Source: Rhodobacterales bacterium 56_14_T64 | GTDB lineage: Bacteria; Pseudomonadota; Alphaproteobacteria; Rhodobacterales; Rhodobacteraceae | NCBI GenBank assembly: GCA_002162795.1 | Contig: MAAY01000042.1 | Span: 1 to 64,000 of the forward strand | Direction: 5' to 3' | Length of the DNA stretch: 64,000 nt | Shown: one piece after another, positions 1-7,738 of the stretch | Numbering within the stretch: the first letter of the stretch is position 1 | How the letters are laid out: every line of letters begins with the position of its first letter | Made by a program: the position numbers and the translations under genes | Notes under the pieces: generated by a model | The model's database searches: none | What the model was told of the DNA's origin: nothing | The model's input: only the letters and a program-made list of their open reading frames with translations

Positions 1-148
1 CTTCGCTGTCTTTCGGCAGCAGTGGGTTGTATGTGCCCAGCTTTTCGATGAAGCGACCATCGCGAGGCATGCGGCTGTCAGCAGCAACGACGCGATAGAA
101 GGGGCGCTTTTTGGAACCGCCGCGGGCGAGACGAATTTTCATAGCCAT
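1..148 (-). CDS. rpsP: 30S ribosomal protein S16 (partial, 3' end outside window)
   Basis: Small-subunit ribosomal protein that binds 16S rRNA during 30S assembly. It is absent from the ORF track because it runs off the window. The reverse-strand translation starts [19 protein letters not shown] and continues through [15 protein letters not shown], which is the diagnostic S16 N-terminus. About 49 codons are visible of a usual 80-125. An AAGGAG ribosome binding site precedes the ATG. It lies downstream of the chorismate mutase gene in the same direction, the usual Rhodobacterales order leading to rimM/trmD beyond the window. Confidence 0.96.
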   Translation of the reverse strand, partial: MAMKIRLARGGSKKRPFYRVVAADSRMPRDGRFIEKLGTYNPLLPKDSE

Positions 149-215
149 GAGAGTTTCTCCTTATAAGTGGCTGGTCGATGGGCGGGCCCACCGGCTTTCT
201 TGGTTGTTTTGGTGC

Positions 216-239
216 GGTGCGTGCAAGCACACACCCTAC
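216..239 (+). repeat. Dispersed palindromic repeat, copy 1
   Basis: GGTGCGTGCAAGCACACACC followed by CTAC. The core GTGCGTGC/GCACACAC is an imperfect inverted repeat. The same 24-mer recurs identically at 16273-16296 and with three changes at 32168-32191. This copy starts just past the chorismate mutase stop codon and lies upstream of rpsP, so it would sit in the transcript between them. Confidence 0.8.
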
Positions 240-244
240 GTTGG

Positions 245-541
245 TTATTGCGTGAACTTCTTGTGGTGATGGATCACCTCGGTGATGATGAAGTTCAGGA
301 AATTCTTGGCGAAGTCGGGGTCGAGATCGGCCTCACGGGCCAGATCTTCGAGACGGGCAATCTGTTTGGCCTCGCGCGCCGGGTCGGAGGGCGGCAAGTC
401 ATGTTCGGCCTTGAGCTTACCAACGGCCTGAGTGTGCTTGAACCGCTCGCCCAGAGTATAAACGAGGATCGCATCCAGACGGTCGATGCTCTCGCGGTGC
501 CCTTTCAGGATCTCCGCGGCGCGTGTCACGTTGTCAGTCAA
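245..541 (-). CDS. Chorismate mutase (AroQ class)
   Basis: Converts chorismate to prephenate, the entry to phenylalanine and tyrosine synthesis. About 98 residues with the all-helical AroQ pattern: ESIDRLDAILVYTLGERF in helix 1, then VGKLKAEHDLPPSDPAREA and a C-terminal helix NFIITEVIHHHKKF. The ORF track extends it to 895, but that part is a shadow of the GNAT gene. I chose TTG at 541, which overlaps the GNAT stop (ATTGACTGA) and has an AAGGA motif about 9 nt upstream. The overlap suggests translational coupling. Confidence 0.85.
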   Translation of the reverse strand: MTDNVTRAAEILKGHRESIDRLDAILVYTLGERFKHTQAVGKLKAEHDLPPSDPAREAKQIARLEDLAREADLDPDFAKNFLNFIITEVIHHHKKFTQ

Positions 542-1139
542 TGGCCCATCCTTTTGGTTTGAACAGCGGGTCGGCGTAGTGGCTGATTTCCATCTCGATG
601 CCATGCGCGATTTGGCTGCCCGCAAGCGCATCAGCTGTGGGATGGCGGTAAACCGCGTCGTTGCCGTCAATGGTCTTGGCGTCTTTATCCTTGGTCGCCC
701 CAAGACGTTCCGCCAGGCGGATCGAGTCGAGGTTTTTGGGATCGATATAGCTGACCGCGCCGTCCCAGCCTTGCTGGCTGTAGAAGTAATTACGCGCGGC
801 ATGGGTTGCTTCCAGCGCGTAGCCACGTCCAGCCGCATCAGGCCAGATGATCCAAGCGATTTCCTTTTCCGGCCAACCCGCAGGCATCCAGCCACCGGCC
901 ATGCCGTAAGTTTCGTCGGTCACCCGGTCGTGGATCATCCACATGCCAAAGCCGTGGATCTGCCAGTGGCCGATTTCGGCGGCGTAGAGCATCCAGGTTT
1001 CATAGGTGTTCAGCGGGCCGCCCATGAAGCGGGCACGGTACGAGCTGAAGGTTGCCTTGAAATTCGGGTAATCCTCGGCCTCGGGGCCGCGCAGGACCAG
1101 ACGTGCAGTTTCGATTGTGGGGATGTTTTGCAGGCTCAT
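534..1139 (-). CDS. GNAT family N-acetyltransferase
   Basis: Predicted acyl-CoA-dependent N-acetyltransferase of the RimJ/RimL-like type; substrate unknown. About 201 residues beginning MSLQNIPTIETARLVLRGPEAEDY, the usual start of this subfamily, with the acetyl-CoA region around EIAWIIWPDAAGRGYALEA. The start at 1139 overlaps the upstream gene's stop (ATGA), so the longer ORF-track start is unlikely. It resembles its neighbour at 1136-1675 (ETARLVLRGPEAEDYPNF against TPRLTLRAPEAGDFPDF), so the pair probably arose by tandem duplication. Confidence 0.88.
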   Translation of the reverse strand: MSLQNIPTIETARLVLRGPEAEDYPNFKATFSSYRARFMGGPLNTYETWMLYAAEIGHWQIHGFGMWMIHDRVTDETYGMAGGWMPAGWPEKEIAWIIWPDAAGRGYALEATHAARNYFYSQQGWDGAVSYIDPKNLDSIRLAERLGATKDKDAKTIDGNDAVYRHPTADALAGSQIAHGIEMEISHYADPLFKPKGWAID

Positions 1140-1675
1140 GCGTAGGCCTCCAGTCCACCAGCAGACAGATCTTCGGGCGAGGGGTGACGCCACACTTCCA
1201 GCGTTCCATGGCGCTCGTGCTCGAACAGGCCTTCATAAGTGGCGCCCATACGCTTGGCGACACTGCGCGAGCCGTCGTTGGCAGGCGCAACAAGGCTGAT
1301 GGTGGTGGTCCAGCCTAGAGTGTCATAGGCATATTCGCGCGCGGCCAGTGCAGCCTCGGTTGCATAACCCTTGCCCTCGAACCCGTTCATCAGGTCCCAG
1401 CCCAGCTCGGCCTCGGGCCAGCCTTCAGGGTTCCAGAGACCAATGATCCCGGCCAGTTTTCCGGTCGCGGTTTCTTCCACAGCCCAGCGGCCATAGCCGC
1501 GCAACGGCCAGTGGCCCAGCTCGGTTGCCAGCATGCGCCAGCTTTGCTCGGCCGTGGCCGGGCCGCCCACAAATTTCGACCGCTCAGACGCAAAGAACGC
1601 TGCGAAGTCCGGGAAATCACCGGCTTCGGGCGCACGCAGCGTCAGGCGTGGGGTCGATATTGTGGGGATCTGCAT
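1136..1675 (-). CDS. GNAT family N-acetyltransferase
   Basis: Paralogue of the next gene downstream. 179 residues: MQIPTISTPRLTLRAPEAGDF at the N-terminus, GIIGLWNPEGWPEAELGWDL in the middle, and the acetyl-CoA binding segment FEGKGYATEAALAAREYAY. The target is not predictable from sequence. Its ATG overlaps by one base the stop of the upstream NIPSNAP gene (TGATG), and its own stop overlaps the next ATG. This is tight coupling in a run from ffh to chorismate mutase. Confidence 0.88.
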   Translation of the reverse strand: MQIPTISTPRLTLRAPEAGDFPDFAAFFASERSKFVGGPATAEQSWRMLATELGHWPLRGYGRWAVEETATGKLAGIIGLWNPEGWPEAELGWDLMNGFEGKGYATEAALAAREYAYDTLGWTTTISLVAPANDGSRSVAKRMGATYEGLFEHERHGTLEVWRHPSPEDLSAGGLEAYA

Positions 1676-2013
1676 CAGGCCAGATCCTCGAGCGTTTCAA
1701 TGGGGGCAGCGTCCAGCACCGGACGGGTAAAGCTGCGGTCATAGCGGCGAATGCAACCTGTGCGCTGCGCAAAAGCAAAGGCTTTTTGGCAGTCAGCATC
1801 ATCCATCGAGGCAATACGATAGGCCTCGTAGGTGGCTAGCGACGGGAATGAGAACATCGCATAAGCGATATCGTTGGCGCCCTCATGAGGCAGCCAGTAG
1901 CCGTGATGGGTGCCACCGAAACGATTGACCAACCCAATCCAAACCCGGCCGTACGCTTCAAAAGCGTCGACCTGATTGGGGTCAATTTCATATGTCAGCG
2001 TGCAGGTGATCAT
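1675..2013 (-). CDS. NIPSNAP family protein
   Basis: Small dimeric alpha/beta-barrel protein of the NIPSNAP/ABM-like fold; biochemical role undefined in bacteria. 112 residues: MITCTLTYEIDPNQVDAFEAYGRVWIGLVNRFGGTHHGYWLPHEG is typical of the family, which is usually 100-110 residues. It overlaps the ffh stop by four bases, so it is probably translated from the ffh transcript. No signal peptide or membrane segment. Confidence 0.8.
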   Translation of the reverse strand: MITCTLTYEIDPNQVDAFEAYGRVWIGLVNRFGGTHHGYWLPHEGANDIAYAMFSFPSLATYEAYRIASMDDADCQKAFAFAQRTGCIRRYDRSFTRPVLDAAPIETLEDLA

Positions 2014-3509
2014 TTCTTTTTACCAAACCCGCTCAGGCCCGGGGGCAGGCCCATGCCGCCGCCCAGACCGGGCAGCTTGCCGCCCATCTGCTTGGCAGCT
2101 GCTTCCAAAGCGGCCTGATCCATGCCACCCATGTCGCCAGCGCCGGGCATGCCGCCGCCTTTGCCCATCATGCCCTTCATGGCTTGCTTGAGCATGCCAC
2201 CTTTGCCCATTTTGCCCATCTTCTTCATCATGTCGCCCATCTGGCGGTGCATCTTCAGAAGTTTGTTCAGGTCCGCGACCTCCATGCCAGCACCCTTGGC
2301 GATCCGCTTTTTACGGTTGGCCTGCAGCAGCTTGGGGTTGGCGCGTTCTTTCTTGGTCATCGACTGGATCAGTGCGATCTGGCGTTTCAGAGCTTTGTCG
2401 TCAAAGCCGGATTCCTGCACCTGCTTGGCCATTTTGCCCATGCCGGGCATCATCGACATCATGCCTTCCATGCCGCCCATCTGTTGCATCTGTTCCAGTT
2501 GGGTGCGCAGGTCGTTCATGTTGAACTGACCCTTCATCATGCGCTTCATCATGCGCTCGGCCTGTTCGGCCTCGATGGTTTCCTGGGCCTTTTCAACCAG
2601 CGCTACGATGTCGCCCATGCCAAGGATACGGCCGGCGATACGCTCGGGCTCGAATGTCTCCAGCGCGTCGAGCTTTTCGCCCATGCCGACAAAGCGGATT
2701 GGCTTGCCGGTGACAGCGCGCATCGACAGGGCAGCACCGCCGCGACCATCGCCGTCCATCCGGGTCAGCACGACGCCGGTGACGCCGATCTTGTCGTCAA
2801 ATTCCTGTGCAACCTCGACGGCGACCTGACCGGTGAGACCATCCACCACCAGCAGCGTTTCGCGCGGGGTGACGGCGTTGCGGACGTCTTCGACTTCCTG
2901 CATCAGGATTTCGTCGATGTGCAGACGGCCGGCAGTGTCGAGGATGTAGACATCATAGCCGCCCAACAACGCCTGCTGTTTGGCGCGTTTGGCGATATCG
3001 ACCGGCTTCTGACCAGCCACGATGGGCAGGGTGTCAACGTCAAGCTGCTTACCCAGAACCGCCAACTGCTCCATCGCTGCCGGGCGATAGACGTCAAGCG
3101 AGGCCATCAGCACTCGCTTGCCCTCACGTTCCTTCAAACGTTTGGCCAGCTTACCAGAGGTGGTGGTCTTACCCGAGCCCTGCAGACCAACCATCAGGAT
3201 GGGGGCAGGTGGGTTGTCGATTTTCAGCGCACCGGGATCGCCGTCGCCTTGCAGAGTCGAGATCAGCGCGTCGTGCACAATCTTGACGACCTGCTGGCCC
3301 GGAGTGACCGATTTGGTGACGGCCTGGCCGGTGGCCTGATCTTGGACCTTTTTGATGAATTCACGCGCAACCGGCAGCGAGACATCGGCCTCTAGCAGGG
3401 CAACACGGACTTCGCGCAGGGCGGTTTTGACGTCTTCGTCGCTTAGCGCGCCCTGTTTGGTCAGCCGGTCAAAGACACCGGATAGGCGTTCGGATAGATT
3501 TTCAAACAT
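2010..3509 (-). CDS. ffh: Signal recognition particle GTPase Ffh
   Basis: Protein subunit of SRP. It binds 4.5S RNA and hydrophobic signal sequences on nascent chains and delivers ribosomes to FtsY. 499 residues. N-terminal four-helix domain, then a G domain with P-loop GLQGSGKTTTSGKLAKRL (about residue 107), DTAGRLHIDE and the guanine-specificity region TRMDGDGRGG. The methionine-rich M domain (QMQQMGGMEGMMSMMPGMGKM and beyond) fills the C-terminal 170 residues and ends in a Gly/Met-rich tail. A strong AAAGGAGG site precedes the ATG. It is the first gene of a run of overlapping minus-strand genes. Confidence 0.98.
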   Translation of the reverse strand: MFENLSERLSGVFDRLTKQGALSDEDVKTALREVRVALLEADVSLPVAREFIKKVQDQATGQAVTKSVTPGQQVVKIVHDALISTLQGDGDPGALKIDNPPAPILMVGLQGSGKTTTSGKLAKRLKEREGKRVLMASLDVYRPAAMEQLAVLGKQLDVDTLPIVAGQKPVDIAKRAKQQALLGGYDVYILDTAGRLHIDEILMQEVEDVRNAVTPRETLLVVDGLTGQVAVEVAQEFDDKIGVTGVVLTRMDGDGRGGAALSMRAVTGKPIRFVGMGEKLDALETFEPERIAGRILGMGDIVALVEKAQETIEAEQAERMMKRMMKGQFNMNDLRTQLEQMQQMGGMEGMMSMMPGMGKMAKQVQESGFDDKALKRQIALIQSMTKKERANPKLLQANRKKRIAKGAGMEVADLNKLLKMHRQMGDMMKKMGKMGKGGMLKQAMKGMMGKGGGMPGAGDMGGMDQAALEAAAKQMGGKLPGLGGGMGLPPGLSGFGKKK

Positions 3510-3555
3510 GCCTCTCAGCCTCCTTTGCCGTTACTGTCTTGGCCTGCCCTATGTG

Positions 3556-3654
3556 GGGAGAGCCGGGTCCATACACAATTGCCCCCACGGGCGTAACACG
3601 CTGGTGGGGGGCGATCCCTGGCTCATGCAGGGACCGGAAGATTACAGTTCTCCC
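3556..3654. other. Candidate structured RNA or leader upstream of ffh
   Basis: The gap 3510-3671 contains nested inverted repeats. An outer stem GGGAGA (3556-3561)/TCTCCC (3649-3654) encloses two hairpins. The first is GCCCCCAC (3581-3588)/GTGGGGG (3604-3610), with an inner GCGT/ACGC extension. The second is TCCCTG (3615-3620)/CAGGGA (3628-3633). On the minus strand this is the 5' region of ffh. It lacks the conserved AGCAG side of the SRP RNA loop, so I do not call it 4.5S RNA. The strand is not determined. Confidence 0.4.
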
Positions 3655-3671
3655 GGATGTTGGGGGAGGCG

Positions 3672-4172
3672 TTACGCCTGATCCGGGGCGGAGTCAAGCG
3701 GGGCGGTCTGATGCCACTTGTTTATGGCGTTGACCAGCCGGGCCGGGCCGCCGGTGCTGGTATAGCTGGTGACCATGGGATGCAGGGTGCCGCCAATGTC
3801 GAGACTGGGGCGGTACATGGTCGAGGCGTTGCCGTTGTTTGCCGACGAGATCGCCGTTTCCAGCACCGCCTTGCGCAACTGGGGCAGCGGGTAGGTGTCC
3901 TGAGTATAGGCGTAGACTGAGCGGGTGCGGATAGAGATCAGGTTGCTGTCCCGATCAAAGATCACCTGGACACGACGGACAAAGGCAACAAAACAGGCCG
4001 CGCCAATTCCGCCGCCAAAGAGCGCAAACAAGAAGCCGGGCAGGGGTTCCTCGGTTGCGACCATCAGGCCGGCGCCGACAAACAGCACGATGAAGGCCGC
4101 CAGCGCGCAGCCGATCAGCCACGGCTTGTTGGCGAGGATCAGTTGCTGGGGTGTGTTGCGGGCGACTTTCAT
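3672..4172 (-). CDS. Hypothetical membrane protein
   Basis: 166 residues, family not recognised. Two adjacent hydrophobic helices, WLIGCALAAFIVLFVGAGLMVA and GFLFALFGGGIGAACFVAFV, are followed by a soluble domain of about 95 residues starting at RRVQVIFDRDSNLISIRTRS. That pattern resembles bacterial PH-like or DUF-type membrane-anchored domains. ATG at 4172. It lies upstream of ffh in the same direction, separated by 162 bp of structured sequence, so cotranscription is uncertain. Confidence 0.65.
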   Translation of the reverse strand: MKVARNTPQQLILANKPWLIGCALAAFIVLFVGAGLMVATEEPLPGFLFALFGGGIGAACFVAFVRRVQVIFDRDSNLISIRTRSVYAYTQDTYPLPQLRKAVLETAISSANNGNASTMYRPSLDIGGTLHPMVTSYTSTGGPARLVNAINKWHQTAPLDSAPDQA

Positions 4173-4233
4173 GATGCGGGGTTAGGATAACCGTTCCTGT
4201 GTTGAGTTCATACTGCTCATTCGGTGTGACTAA

Positions 4234-4611
4234 TCATGATTCGCCCGTCAAATCTTCTGCGAGCATGAGAGCGTTGCCGTCAGGATCATAAAAAGTTGCT
4301 GTTTTGACCATACCTTCGACTACATCAGTTTCTCCGCCAAATTTAACTTTGGCTAGCTCCAATTTCTGCCTCGCGGAGGCCAAATCAGTAGTCCCAAAAA
4401 CGGGTACGCAGTTGCCCGGTGCGGGCTTGGTATGCTCACCAAGGCCGATTGTTACTCCGGGTGTATTCGTCTGAAGTTCTGACCATCCTGCGTCGTCTGC
4501 ATGGTAGATGGTCTCAAACCCCAGCATACTGCCGTACCATTTGGCACTTACGTGACGATCCTTGACGGACAGAGAAATGGTTATGGTTTCATTGAGCGAA
4601 ATAAGAGACAT
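4234..4611 (-). CDS. VOC (glyoxalase/bleomycin-resistance fold) family protein
   Basis: Predicted metal-dependent or binding protein of the vicinal oxygen chelate superfamily. 125 residues with the paired beta-alpha-beta-beta-beta pattern: TITISLSVKDRHVSAKWYGSMLGFETIYHADDAGWSELQT, and a C-terminal TATFYDPDGNALMLAEDL, where the Glu of MLAED is the usual metal-ligand position. AAGGAAAG precedes the ATG. It is divergent from the HxlR-type regulator 39 bp away, its likely regulator. The base composition is visibly more AT-rich than nearby core genes. Confidence 0.85.
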   Translation of the reverse strand: MSLISLNETITISLSVKDRHVSAKWYGSMLGFETIYHADDAGWSELQTNTPGVTIGLGEHTKPAPGNCVPVFGTTDLASARQKLELAKVKFGGETDVVEGMVKTATFYDPDGNALMLAEDLTGES

Positions 4612-4620
4612 AGTCTTTCC

Positions 4621-4657
4621 TTTTGTACAAAAATATATTAACTATACTTTATGTACA
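4621..4657. promoter_or_regulatory. Candidate HxlR operator in the VOC/HxlR divergent promoter
   Basis: The short AT-rich intergenic region carries two TGTACA palindromes, at 4624-4629 and 4652-4657. They lie 28 bp apart. The first is extended to TTTTGTACAAAA, a perfect 12-nt palindrome. The second overlaps the HxlR start codon. The arrangement fits autoregulation plus control of the VOC gene, but this is inference from position. Confidence 0.4.
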
Positions 4658-5193
4658 TTGAGTCCTTTGTCAACATCACCTCAAGAGCTTGGGCGTTACC
4701 CATACTATCAAACCTGCACGCAGGTATCGCCGGACGACAGGCACCTTTGTTGGTGGCAACTGGCGCGAGTCGGACGGCTTTCGCACAAAGCATGGATCAT
4801 CTGATCACGATGGGGTTGATAGAACGAAACCCCGGTTACGGTCATCCACTGCGTCCAGAGTTCCGGCTCACACCGCTCGGAATTACTGCCGCTGCAATTG
4901 CCAGCAAAATTCAAAATGTTTCCGCTGATGAAGATCAAAAATTGCTCCGTCGGTCATGGACATTACCGGTGCTGTCGTCGCTTCACTCACCAAGTCACTT
5001 CAATGATATCAAGCGAAAATTGCCGACAATTACAGATCGAGCTTTATCGCAGTCATTGAAAACTCTGGAAGTCAGAAGCTGGGTTTGCCGTAGCGTTGAT
5101 GAAGCTGCTCGCCCGCCTAGATCAATCTACGAGGCTGTAAATACTGGCGAAGTGATCAGTAAAGTAACGGCACCTGAAATTAGCTTTGTTTAG
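4651..5193 (+). CDS. Tandem HxlR-type winged-helix transcriptional regulator
   Basis: 180 residues containing two consecutive HxlR-like units, where the family normally has one in 100-150 residues. Unit 1 is RAWALPILSNLHAG...MDHLITMGLIERNPGYG...FRLTPLG. Unit 2 is RSWTLPVLSSLHSPSHFNDIKRKLPTITDRALSQSLKTLE. HxlR proteins bind DNA as dimers and often sense electrophiles or redox state; here the two halves could form an intramolecular pseudo-dimer. No Shine-Dalgarno is visible before ATG 4651, and an in-frame stop lies four codons upstream. Likely controls the divergent VOC gene. Confidence 0.75.
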   Translation: MYIESFVNITSRAWALPILSNLHAGIAGRQAPLLVATGASRTAFAQSMDHLITMGLIERNPGYGHPLRPEFRLTPLGITAAAIASKIQNVSADEDQKLLRRSWTLPVLSSLHSPSHFNDIKRKLPTITDRALSQSLKTLEVRSWVCRSVDEAARPPRSIYEAVNTGEVISKVTAPEISFV

Positions 5194-5681
5194 CAAAACC
5201 GGACGTTCGTTTAGAAGTGGCGAATGGCGGGAACGTACCCACAGTTGGTATTCACGACTTGGACGGAGAAAGTAGAAATGGGTCGCTGCCAAGCAGCTTT
5301 CATAACGCGCGGAACAAGGCCGCAGGCCGCCGCGCGATCGCCTGTCCGTTCCGGCGGGCTGGTGATTTGGTGAGTGTAGCGCCTCAAATTGATCTTGTAC
5401 GGACGTTGCCGGCATAAAGTGGCCGACAATAGGGTTGGATCGCCATCCCACGGGCAGGCGATCGCGCGGCATAGTGGCCAGGCGGGAATTGCCACTTGAC
5501 GGAATCGCACCCTTGGCAAAGACTTGTGGATGTACCGTTTCTGTCTGGGCGCTCGAAGCTGAGGGTTGTCAGGCTAGTTAACGGACTGAGGCAGAGCTCA
5601 TATTCAGACAGTCAACGCGGCTGATACAGTCCGCGCTTTCCATTCGTGCAGCCTATTTGGACGCCGTGGAGGGATGGCAGT
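5194..5681. other. Gene-free stretch with one inverted repeat
   Basis: No convincing coding sequence in 488 bp; the ORFs here have no recognisable protein pattern. A perfect 16-nt inverted repeat is present: GCCGCGCGATCGCCTG at 5329-5344 and its complement at 5455-5470, with a 110-nt spacer. Part of it is the self-complementary GCGATCGC, which reduces its significance. The segment may be decayed coding sequence next to the VOC/HxlR pair. Confidence 0.5.
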
Positions 5682-7604
5682 ATGAGAGTATTTACAATTT
5701 TGGGGCCGTCGCAGTCGGGTAAATCGACACTTGCGGCAGCTATGGCCGCGCTGGAGGGCGCGGCCGGCAAGCGCCGCGAGGTGGCGCATGTGGCGGCTTT
5801 GCAGCCGTTTCAGTTTATGAACGAAGACTGGGCCGCGATTGATATCGCCGGTGGCCCGGAAAATCTGGCGCAGGCGGGGCCTGCCTTGGCGGCCAGCGAT
5901 GCGGCGGTGCTGGTGGTCCCGGCAGATGCCGAGGCGGCGGTGCTGAGCGCACCGTATATCAGGCTGATCGAGGAGGCGGGCATCCCCGCCTTTCTTTTTG
6001 TCAATCGGATGGATGTTGCGCCGCACAGGGTGGCGCGGATCGTCGAATCTTTGCAAACCTATTGCCGCCATAATCTGGTGCTGCGGCAGGTACCAATGCG
6101 TCAGGGCGGCGAGGTTGTGGGGTCAGTTGACCTGATCTCGGAACGGGCCTGGAAATACAACGAGGGCAGGCCCTCGGCCTTAGTCAAACTGCCCGGCGAC
6201 ATGATGAGCCGTGAACAAGAGGCGCGCGGCGAGATGCTAGAGGCGCTGGCGGATTATGATGATCATCTGATGGAAGAATTGATCGAAGATCATCAGGTTC
6301 TGACGGCGGAGGTTTATGATGTTGCCACCAAGGTGTTGCAGCATAACGACCTGCTGCCGGTTTTGTTGGGCTCGGCCAGTCATTGCAACGGTGTCATGCG
6401 GTTGATGAAGTCGCTGCGGCATGAGGCACCGGATGTCGGGGTGACGTTGGAGAGATTGTCAGCCAAGTCGAAAAAGGGTGGCGACGTGGTTGCAGTTGGC
6501 TGTCTGGCCGATCTGGTCAAGCATCTGGGTAAGACGGTGACAGTGCGGGCAATGGATGGTTCGATGGGCAATGGTGCTTCTGTGGGTGGCGCAGCTTTGG
6601 GCTCGTTGACTGGATTCGGGGCCAATTCCAACGGGTCGGGATTGGTTTCGGGGGATCTGGGGCAGGCGGTGAAATCACCTCATCTGAATATGGGCTATGC
6701 CTATCTGCGCGATGGCAGTGCTAAGTTACCGAATTGGGCGCAGCCGCATCCGTCAACCTTTCGTCGGGTGGTGACGCCAGTGCGGGACCGCGATGATGTG
6801 CGGCTATCGGTGGCGCTGGAACGGCTGGGTGAGATTGACCCGGCGCTGGTGGTCGAGCAACACGCGCAGACCGGTCTTACTGTGCTGAACGTGCAGGGAC
6901 CGCTGCACATGCGCCGAGTGTTGGCAGTGTTGCGACAGGGATTTGGCATCGAGGTCGAAGAGGCGCAGGTGCCGCCGTCGCTGCGGGAAACGATCACGCG
7001 GTCGGTCGAAGTCCAACATCGTCACCGCAAGCAATCCGGCGGGTCTGGACAGTTTGCAGACATCAAGATCGAGCTGCGCCCCGAGCCGCGCGGCAGTGGT
7101 TTTCGATTCGAGGAGCACATCAAGGGCGGTGCGGTGCCCAAGAACTATATCCCCTCGGTCGAGGCGGGCGCCCGCGATGCGTTGATGGAGGGGCTGAACG
7201 GTCACCCAGTGGATGATCTCTGTGTGATCCTGAAAGACGGCAAACACCACTCGGTGGACAGTTCGGACTTTGCCTTTCGCACGGCGGGCAAGAATGCAGT
7301 GCGCGAAGCGCTGCGCGAGGCCGGGCCTGTGCTGCTGCAGCCGATCATGCGGGTGCATATTCATGTGCCGACCGTCTTCACTGGCGGGCTGGTGCCGGTG
7401 ATTAGTGGTATGAAGGGGCAGATCCTGGGGTTTGAAAACAACCCGGATGCGGCTGGCTGGGATGTGTTTGAGACGCTGTTGCCAATGGCGGTGCAGGACG
7501 ACCTGTGCAGTTCACTGGCCAGTGTGTCGCGCGGGACTGGTTGGTTTAGTGCCGACTTCGATCATTATCAAGAAGCGAAGCGGGCGGATTTCGCCGACGC
7601 CTGA
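5682..7604 (+). CDS. EF-G-like translational GTPase paralogue (degenerate G domain)
   Basis: 640 residues, shorter than canonical EF-G (about 700). P-loop GPSQSGKST replaces the usual GHxDxGKT. The switch I region (RGITI) is absent: only about 35 residues separate the P-loop from DIAGGPEN, the counterpart of DTPGHVDF. NKxD is VNRMD. Domains II-V are recognisable: QSGGSGQFADIKIELRPEP, the domain IV tip HHSVDSSDFAFRTAGKNAVREAL, and domain V RVHIHVPTVFTGGLVPVISGMKGQILGFE. ATG 5682 has an AGGGA site; the ORF-track start 36 nt earlier is less likely. It probably has a specialised ribosome-linked role rather than being the housekeeping factor. Confidence 0.85.
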   Translation: MRVFTILGPSQSGKSTLAAAMAALEGAAGKRREVAHVAALQPFQFMNEDWAAIDIAGGPENLAQAGPALAASDAAVLVVPADAEAAVLSAPYIRLIEEAGIPAFLFVNRMDVAPHRVARIVESLQTYCRHNLVLRQVPMRQGGEVVGSVDLISERAWKYNEGRPSALVKLPGDMMSREQEARGEMLEALADYDDHLMEELIEDHQVLTAEVYDVATKVLQHNDLLPVLLGSASHCNGVMRLMKSLRHEAPDVGVTLERLSAKSKKGGDVVAVGCLADLVKHLGKTVTVRAMDGSMGNGASVGGAALGSLTGFGANSNGSGLVSGDLGQAVKSPHLNMGYAYLRDGSAKLPNWAQPHPSTFRRVVTPVRDRDDVRLSVALERLGEIDPALVVEQHAQTGLTVLNVQGPLHMRRVLAVLRQGFGIEVEEAQVPPSLRETITRSVEVQHRHRKQSGGSGQFADIKIELRPEPRGSGFRFEEHIKGGAVPKNYIPSVEAGARDALMEGLNGHPVDDLCVILKDGKHHSVDSSDFAFRTAGKNAVREALREAGPVLLQPIMRVHIHVPTVFTGGLVPVISGMKGQILGFENNPDAAGWDVFETLLPMAVQDDLCSSLASVSRGTGWFSADFDHYQEAKRADFADA

Positions 7605-7633
7605 GACGCGCCGATAAGTGTATCCATGTCAGT

Positions 7634-7654
7634 GCCCGACAATGATGGTCGGGC
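7634..7654 (+). terminator. Hairpin after the EF-G-like gene
   Basis: GCCCGAC (7634-7640) and GTCGGGC (7648-7654) form a 7-bp stem with a 7-nt loop, 30 nt after the stop codon. There is no U-run, so termination is uncertain. Confidence 0.35.
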
Positions 7655-7738
7655 GCTGATCATATCTGCCTCTTGCAATTCACCGTCATTCAGCGTGATC
7701 TGCGCCGACCTAATAGCAAGACGACGGACTGACCGCTT

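Noticed and set aside
2184-3395. 403-aa ORF opposite ffh
   Set aside because: It is the antisense shadow of the conserved ffh gene, rich in His/Leu/Gln as expected from reversed Met-rich codons.
3510-3671. 4.5S/SRP RNA in front of ffh
   Set aside because: The sequence CAGGGACCGGAAGATTACAG has a GGAA loop but not the conserved AGCAG side of the SRP RNA symmetric loop, so it was not called as ffs.
5329-5470. 16-nt inverted repeat as an insertion-sequence end
   Set aside because: Spacer of only 110 nt, no transposase, and part of each arm is the self-complementary GCGATCGC, so a mobile element is not supported.
6804-7364. 186-aa minus-strand ORF within the EF-G-like gene
   Set aside because: Shadow of the EF-G-like coding frame, with His/Arg-rich composition typical of antisense reading.
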